Part shown: piece after piece, positions 58,342-64,000 of the stretch
How the letters are laid out: each line of letters starts with the position of its first letter
How positions within the stretch are numbered: the first letter of the stretch is position 1
Assembly: GCF_000276665.1 (NCBI RefSeq)
Contig: NW_004955427.1
Span: 1,356,040 to 1,420,039 of the forward strand
Source: Chinchilla lanigera
Lineage: Eukaryota; Chordata; Mammalia; Rodentia; Chinchillidae
Reading direction: 5' to 3'
Length of the DNA: 64,000 nucleotides
Program-made: the position numbers and the translations under genes
Notes under the pieces: generated by a model
Seen by the model: only the letters and a program-made list of their open reading frames with translations
Database searches by the model: none
Told to the model about the DNA's origin: nothing

Positions 58342-58560
58342 TTTCGGGCGCGTGTGCTCGCGGGGGCGGCGGGGCCGGGACCTCGCACCTCCGCCCTCCC
58401 GCCTGAGCAGCGCGGGGCCCTCGGAGGGCGGCGTCTGAGCTGCCGGTGTAACTTAGAGTGCGGACGGGAAGGCCACGCGGATTGTCCCGCTGCTGCTGCT
58501 GAGAGCGTCTGCTCGCTCCTCGTTTCCTGCCGCCTGCCCGTGTCTTAAGGAGTGCAGTTA

Positions 58561-59964
58561 AATGACCAGATCAGCGGGCAGGACCTGTGACTAAAGAGAA
58601 GGGTGTTTCGTGCTGTATTTGCGAGGCAAAGTCTAGAACTTTAGGACCAGTTTTAATCTATTTGTTCCCTTCTACCGGCGAGCAAAATAATACAAGATAA
58701 AGACAGAGGCAGAAACTAGCCAAATACTATTGACTTAAGCCGATCATCCTCTACTGTGGGGCAGATTTACTTATAAATCCCATTTCTGGTCAGTGCGAAG
58801 TAGCCTTTCAATTATCTTGAACGTAAAAAGAGCAATCTCTAAGGTCCTAGCCGGACTGTATGAATCTGCTAAATAAATTAGGGACGAAGCAGCCTTATTT
58901 GCAAGCTTCAAATGAGTTAAATAGTTTTAGTAGCTGAAGTCTATTTAAAACTTCTTTTTAAAAGTGCATTAAAATGGGATCACTTCCTATTACGATGTAC
59001 ATATGTCTGGAATTACTGTTCCCATATGTTTTGTCTGACAGGAGTAATGAAAATGGTCTGCTTGCCGCGTGTTCTTAGTGTGGGGTGGGGGAACGGCGGT
59101 TACAGAGCCGCCGACGTGGTGGGAATGAGGTGAGCTGGGGTGCAGGGCGCAGGGACAGCCGCGCGTCCTCTGCGACACCGGGACGCCCGCGGCTCGCTTC
59201 GCAGGTCTGCAGAGCCCTGCTGGGAAACCTAGCCACTCCCGTGTAAAGAGAAGCGAGTGCCCATCCCTCCTGCTGAATTCAAATTGTCGTTTTCGATTTA
59301 CAGCTTTTGTATTAACATGTTAGATATTGGTTTGTTAATTTTACTACTGTGCCTTAATTTTGTGAAATACACTGATCTCCCCGGTTTTCTATAGCTGTCT
59401 CGTATTTACTAACCAGAGCTTTCAGGACTTCTGCGCTTGATTCTTTTATGACAAATGGGATAAAAGTAACTTTCCGAAGTCGCTTGAAGCACAGACGGCG
59501 GGGTCTCAGCCCCAGAATGAGCACAGCGTGCCCTCACCCTAAAGCTGCCCTTCTGTAGACTGCGTTGCGCCTTCTCCCTCTCTTTGGGCGCAAAGACCAC
59601 TCCTAAACTCGGGCACTGACATTTCTTTCTCACATTTTGCATTTGTGTTCAGTCCTTCGGCTTCCTAGTTTTCTGTAAAGTATTTGTTATTTCCAATATC
59701 ATTTCTTCCCTTTTTAAAGCTCTGTTCTGAAAGTGGAGCGACTGAATGGCGGTAAGACTTGTCCGAGGTTCTGTAAGCCAGAGGAGAGTGCTGCTCCAGG
59801 TCTGCCCTGCCCGGTGCCCTGCTGCGCCCACAAGTCTGGTCTCTGACCCCGCCGCGGCTCCGCTTTCCAGCCGAGGGCATGGTGTGTGGCCACCTTGCTC
59901 GGTGACCGGGAGTAACCTTCGCCTCCGGCGCTCGGAGCTCGCGCCCAGAGGCTGCGATCCCTGT
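58561..59964. other. GC-richer flank upstream of the FILIP1L internal promoter
   Basis: CpG clusters recur at 59040-59240 and 59780-59960 among AT-rich sequence. They may be enhancer-like or minor promoter elements. Open frames here (to 123 codons) are not recognisable. Confidence 0.35.
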
Positions 59965-60090
59965 CTTCATTTTCACAGCAGTCTGAGGGGTGTTGCCCGT
60001 GCGTTTCGGATGAACAAACACATTTGGGACGGCCAAGTGGCTTGACCAAGGTTGTACTCAGAATGAGACGCAAGTGTTTAACACGGCCTT
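59965..60090 (+). repeat. MIR SINE fragment
   Basis: GTCTTCATTTTCACAGCAGT, GGCCAAGTGGCTTGACCAAG and GTACTCAGAATGAGAC follow MIR order. Confidence 0.5.
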
Positions 60091-60357
60091 GAACTTCGCT
60101 TCCCAGAATAATTTGCTCAGAATCTCGGAGGTGTTTTTGGTGAGGGAATATTCTGACTTAGGTGAGAAGTTTCAAGTTTTAATATTTGTTTTCTAAGCTA
60201 AGTGTTGAACCAGGAAAGCGTATACTGCTCTGTCAGGCTGCACCGCACACTCACCTGCTTATGCGGTGACCAGTGCTAGGGTGTGCCGTGCAAATGGGAG
60301 ACACAATGGATTTCTGTATTTGCTCAGACAGTTTTCTAGGAGGTAGCAACAATGTAT

Positions 60358-60440
60358 CTTGTTCTAATAAAACTAGATGTCTAATGTTAATGAAATTAGA
60401 TGAGTGTCTTATCTTAATAAAACTGGAGTATCATTTTCTA
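60358..60440. repeat. Degenerate three-copy tandem repeat (about 27 bp)
   Basis: Units beginning TTCTAATAAAACTAGATG, GTTAATGAAATTAGATGAG and CTTAATAAAACTGGAG follow one another. Confidence 0.75.
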
Positions 60441-60887
60441 CAGAGCAAAGTCCAGGGTTTTGAGACGTGGGGCCTTTATGCGACTCAAGAGCCGCTTCTT
60501 TTGTGCTCCCTGATAACAAGAGCTGATGAGTAGGCTTTTATTTCGCTCCCTCTTCCTATAAAAATTCTTTGGAGATGCAATTTTTGTTCTTTTAGCTTAT
60601 GACATATATTTAGTACAGAAATAGTAAGAGTGATGACCCCGCGCATAACTCTTAACTTCTTATGTTCCCTCTTCTTGGTTTGTTTCTTTTTTGTCATCCA
60701 AAGGAGTGCCTGAGACACAGTAATTAACCAAACCTTTGGTTTTCACTGTTGGTTCTTTCTTGGTGAAAGGGTAGTGTCCTGTGCACCCTAGGAGCTGTAG
60801 TTCAAGCTCTGAGGTGGTAAGATTAACTTTGAACGGACACATGTGCTCCTTCATCTCTATGAAATAATGCATATTGACGTAGTATAT

Positions 60888-61117
60888 ACAGTTGTCCCCC
60901 TTCACCGTGGTTTCAGAACATTATTAAATGGAAAGACTTCATAAATTTTAATTCTTGCCGTACACTGTTGTAATTGTTCTCTTATTATTGTGATTAATTC
61001 CTTGGCGTTTCTAATTTATTAGTAAAAATTCGTTGTAGATGGAATGTTTAGGAAGAACGAAGTTTATGTAAGGGTCAGTACTGTCACTCTCGGTTTCAGG
61101 CATCTGCAGAACAGCTT
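60888..61117. repeat. Tigger-type DNA transposon remnant
   Basis: ACAGTTGTCCCCCTTCACCG at the left, TGTTGTAATTGTTCTCTTAT inside and GGTTTCAGGCATCTGCAG at the right follow a Tigger/MER2-like element. Confidence 0.65.
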
Positions 61118-61129
61118 GTACATTACCCC

Positions 61130-61760
61130 TTGCAGATGAAGGATTACCACATGGGCAAAGAAAGACAGCAGTTCTTACTATGTACCCACTGCTGTACGGT
61201 AATCTGGGCAGGGTGGAGGCGGATGCTGGGTGGCATGTTGGGAGGCGGAGCCCCAGAGGCCTGCCTCGCTTTGTGCTGCAACTGGGTTGGCTGGAATACC
61301 AGCCTCTGGTGCCAAGGCGTGCCGCACCACGGCCTCTGCTGGTCTCCGGAGCACCCAGTTGACCTGCTGTGGCTCCTGAGCTGGGAGGAAGGTGGAGGAA
61401 CTAAGTGCCCGTGCACGGGTAATTGTGAGCTAGGGCAGCGGGAGATGTCCGGGCGTGAAAGCGCTTTCTCCGCGCTCCCGGGACAGCACTTCTTCCCGCC
61501 TTTTCTTTGCACTCTTCTTTGTGTTATCCAGGTCCCACCTGCCTGGCTCTGATTACCCACATAAAGTGTACCGCTCCTTGGGCAGACAGCATTTGCACTG
61601 TGCTCCGGGAGCCTTAAAAAGCCTGCCGTTGCAGGCTGAACCCAGCGTGCATGGACTGCGGTGATCCGTACGGAGTATACGTACAGAGCCTCGCACTTTT
61701 TATCTGCACGAATCTCTGTTCCCGCCCCTGTAAATGTTGCCGTTTCCGGGCGTACTTCCG
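61130..61760. other. GC-rich segment, function unknown
   Basis: GC content rises to about 60 percent with open frames on both strands (140 codons plus, 138 minus) that mirror each other, so they are compositional artefacts unless shown otherwise. A perfect GCCTGC-CGTT-GCAGGC hairpin lies at about 61619-61634. Confidence 0.35.
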
Positions 61761-63439
61761 CTACTCCTAATCCTGGAGCAGATTTTGGTTCTAGGACAGC
61801 AACCTAGACCGTTGGCGCCGCCTCATGCTGATAGCAGCAGCAGGGCCGATGGTGAGACTGGGAGAGGACGTCCTTCATTAATATTAAAGTGAGTGATTTT
61901 TGAAATAATCATTTGAAGCAGTTCATTGTTGTTTTCATTTAAAAAATAATAGGTGTCATCCTAATTTAGGAATGCAGGAAAAAACTTCACACAGTCCTAC
62001 CACATGAATATGCCCACTATTAAGTTTGATGTACTGTATTTCCTTTCAGCCGTCTAAGCATTTGTAAAATATAATGATTTGTGTATGAAAGAATATGTTA
62101 CGTGTTTTCATACTACTTCTGTATGTATATTTTCATCATGTAAGTCGCTTTTCTGTAGATGTTGGGTTCTTTAAAAGCACTTGTTTATATATTCTCCCTT
62201 GAGATGGTGGTCACAGGGCCGGCCACTGTCTGCCCACTACCATTGCTATGGCTTTTGTTCTTTAGTAAGTAAAACAGGGAAATCTAGATTTAGTGGAATC
62301 GTTGCTGACCAGAGATCTCTTGGTCTTCATTTACGTGGGCTGTTATGAGTTCACTCTGGAACCGCAGGGAGCAAGCACGGCAACTTAGAGACAATGACGA
62401 GTCGATAGTATAACACCACCATTACTTGGGAAGCAGGAAAAGCCTGTTATTTAGGTCCAGTCCATTTGCTTATTTATTCCTGCATTTTTGCGTTTCCTTG
62501 GTAACTAATAATAGTTTTGAGAAATTGTTGAACTCACAAGTATTACTGCAAGAGTGAAAAAAACCCAGGAATGACAAAAATTAGAGAAGGAAAAGACCTA
62601 TTAGGTCATCTTTCGTCTTTCTTGCCAGTACAAATTGTTCCCAATACTTTATCTAGTCCATTTTTTAAAGGGACTTTTTCAAATAACTTGTACACCACAG
62701 CCTAAATAACACATTTTAAAAGAAACTACTCCAACAGATTTTTTCATGTGCATGTAGACTTCCTGTAATAAGGGTAAAAATATTTATGGAGAAAAGATTC
62801 CCGGTAGAATTTAACAGGCTTTTGTAGTTGAGGTAGTTTTATTAATCACTAGGATAGTTTAGGATGTCTTTGGAATAGTTGACAAAGTAAGGCAAAATAG
62901 GTGGATAAGGTGAATTTATTTATTTTTTTATCTTTGGAAATAAATGTATCAGTGCATGAGAACAAGCTTTAATCATATTGTTTCATCATGTAAAATCATT
63001 GAGATGGGTCTAGAACACTTGAAAAGACGAGGAAACTTAGCAAGTTCACTGTTACAAAGAAAGGTAAGAGTTAAATGTTTCCTTCTAAGACTATTTTTAT
63101 GAAGGAGATATTTTATAATCTCTTTCTGTCCCTAGCTTTGCTTTGTGTATTATTTACATAGTCAATTTCTTAATATGAAGGTGGCTAATTTTAAAATCCT
63201 CTGCCTGACAATTCCGTCCAAACTCTAGAAAAACAGAATAAAACTGTCTCATAGACACGATCACTATTGATATCAACACTGAATGCTTCACCTTCCCATT
63301 TTATTTATGGCTGAGATATCTTCACTGGGAGAAATGATAAATTAAGAAGAATTGTACTTAAGAGTTCCAGTATCAGTGGTGGTCCCATCGTAAAATCACA
63401 CTTGAGTGTAAAAGGCCTTAGGAAACAGAGCGCACTGAC
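61761..63439. other. No gene recognised
   Basis: AT-rich intron. No named repeat or coding frame seen. Confidence 0.3.
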
Positions 63440-63545
63440 TGCCACTCCCCATTTCCTCTTTTTAAGTAGAGGAGTAGCGCTCAGCAGAGGCTGAGTAAGG
63501 GACTTGCCCCAAGGTCATACAGTACATTGATGACCCAAGCACTGT
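63440..63545 (+). repeat. MIR SINE fragment
   Basis: TTGCCCCAAGGTCATACAGTA with the preceding GAGGCTGAGTAAGGGACT matches the MIR core. Confidence 0.6.
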
Positions 63546-63744
63546 GTTTTATGAGGCTGCAAGTTTCTTTTTGGGAAACAAAAAATGGTATAATTAAACA
63601 ATGTGATTAGAATTTTCAAAAACAATTTAAAATTTGAAAAACTATATCTGAAATCTTAATATTTACAGTAATTTATCTAGATTATACTTTGTGCAGAAAT
63701 AACATAGAACATTAATGAGCTGGTTATTTACTTCACAGATTAGA

Positions 63745-63947
63745 AATTTTATTTATTTATTTAGTTAGTTACTTATTTGCATTACTGGGGATTGAACTCA
63801 GGGCTTTCCCACTGAGCTGCATCTTCAGCCCTTATTTTACTTCTTAGTTTGGAACAGGGTCTTACCCAGGGTGAGCTCAAACTTGCAATCTTCCAGCCTC
63901 AGCCTCCTGAGGGCTGGGAATATAGAGGTGAGCCACCACACCTGGCT
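63745..63947 (-). repeat. B1-dID dimeric SINE, reversed
   Basis: ID part ATTACTGGGGATTGAACTC, then B1 part GGAACAGGGTCTTACCCAGG and AGGTGAGCCACCACACCTG. Confidence 0.88.
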
Positions 63948-64000
63948 GCTTGCATTTCTTTTAAATACAAGATCTTATAGGTTGTGGTTATCACCTCGGG

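Larger units (their letters stand above)
57330..58560 (-). promoter_or_regulatory. FILIP1L: CpG-island promoter, probably FILIP1L internal (short-isoform) promoter
   Basis: GC and CpG content jump at about 57340 and drop after about 58550. The island includes a minisatellite (57511-57701) and a 640-base N gap. It lies 24 kb upstream of the FILIP1L large exon on the minus strand. The human short isoform starts from a CpG island at comparable distance, and that island is known to be hypermethylated in several cancers. A non-coding exon 1 spliced to 33224 would make ATG 33118 the first start codon. The open frames through the N gap at 57310-58548 are artefacts of runs of N. Confidence 0.7.
4323..64000 (+). 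other. CMSS1: CMSS1 intron 1 (host of FILIP1L), inferred
   Basis: In mammals CMSS1 exon 1 is separated from the rest of the gene by a very long intron that contains FILIP1L on the opposite strand. No plus-strand sequence after the island looks like a CMSS1 exon, so the rest of the window is interpreted as this intron. The support is gene order only. Confidence 0.5.

Noticed and set aside
57310..58548. 412-codon plus-strand frame and overlapping long frames on both strands
   Set aside because: They run through 640 N residues and a GC-rich tandem repeat, and begin at TTG. There is no real sequence support.
1..64000. CRISPR arrays, operons, phage or plasmid genes
   Set aside because: No regularly spaced repeats or prokaryotic gene organisation; the DNA is mammalian.

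Overview
The window is mammalian nuclear DNA, most likely from a non-murid rodent. It has one long conserved coding exon in 64 kb, CpG-island promoters, introns and a dense load of interspersed repeats. The SINEs are B1 monomers with the rodent internal duplication, tRNA-derived ID elements (several with intact 14-16 bp target-site duplications) and B1-ID dimers (B1-dID). B1-dID is known from squirrel- and dormouse-related rodents. Species cannot be named from sequence alone; sciurid-like or beaver/kangaroo-rat-like lineages are my guess. Older layers are MIR, L2, L1, MaLR LTRs, hAT-Charlie and Tigger copies.

Gene content is the nested antisense pair CMSS1/FILIP1L. At 30440-33224 on the minus strand lies the giant coding exon of FILIP1L (filamin A interacting protein 1-like), open throughout, with a splice acceptor at its 5' edge. 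A CpG island at about 3.4-4.6 kb, with a CRE and a GC box, sits where the CMSS1 (+) promoter is expected. CMSS1 exon 1 is probably inside the 200-N gap at 4123-4322, so everything to its right would be CMSS1 intron 1. A second CpG island at 57.3-58.6 kb, holding a 640-N gap and a GGGGAC-type minisatellite, lies about 24 kb upstream of the FILIP1L exon. This matches the spacing of the internal promoter of the short FILIP1L isoform. The first ATG in the large exon (33118) is where that isoform should start, giving 892 residues.

Layout: 0-3.3 kb, intergenic repeats with an ERV1-like LTR; 3.4-4.6 kb, CMSS1 promoter; 4.6-30 kb, CMSS1 intron 1 and FILIP1L 3' flank, rich in repeats; 30.4-33.2 kb, FILIP1L exon; 33.2-57 kb, FILIP1L intron antisense to CMSS1 intron; 57.3-58.6 kb, FILIP1L alternative promoter; 58.6-64 kb, further intron with GC-rich patches. 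I found no CRISPR array, operon, rRNA gene or tRNA gene. Most other open frames are short and lack coding features.

No convincing undescribed biological system is visible. The best leads are a roughly 50-bp-stem MITE hairpin at 35361-35481, a family of short hAT MITEs (7246, 14929, 43274), a conserved-looking splice donor seven codons before the FILIP1L stop, head-to-head B1 copies at 6.8-7.1 kb, and promoter sequence lost in both gaps.
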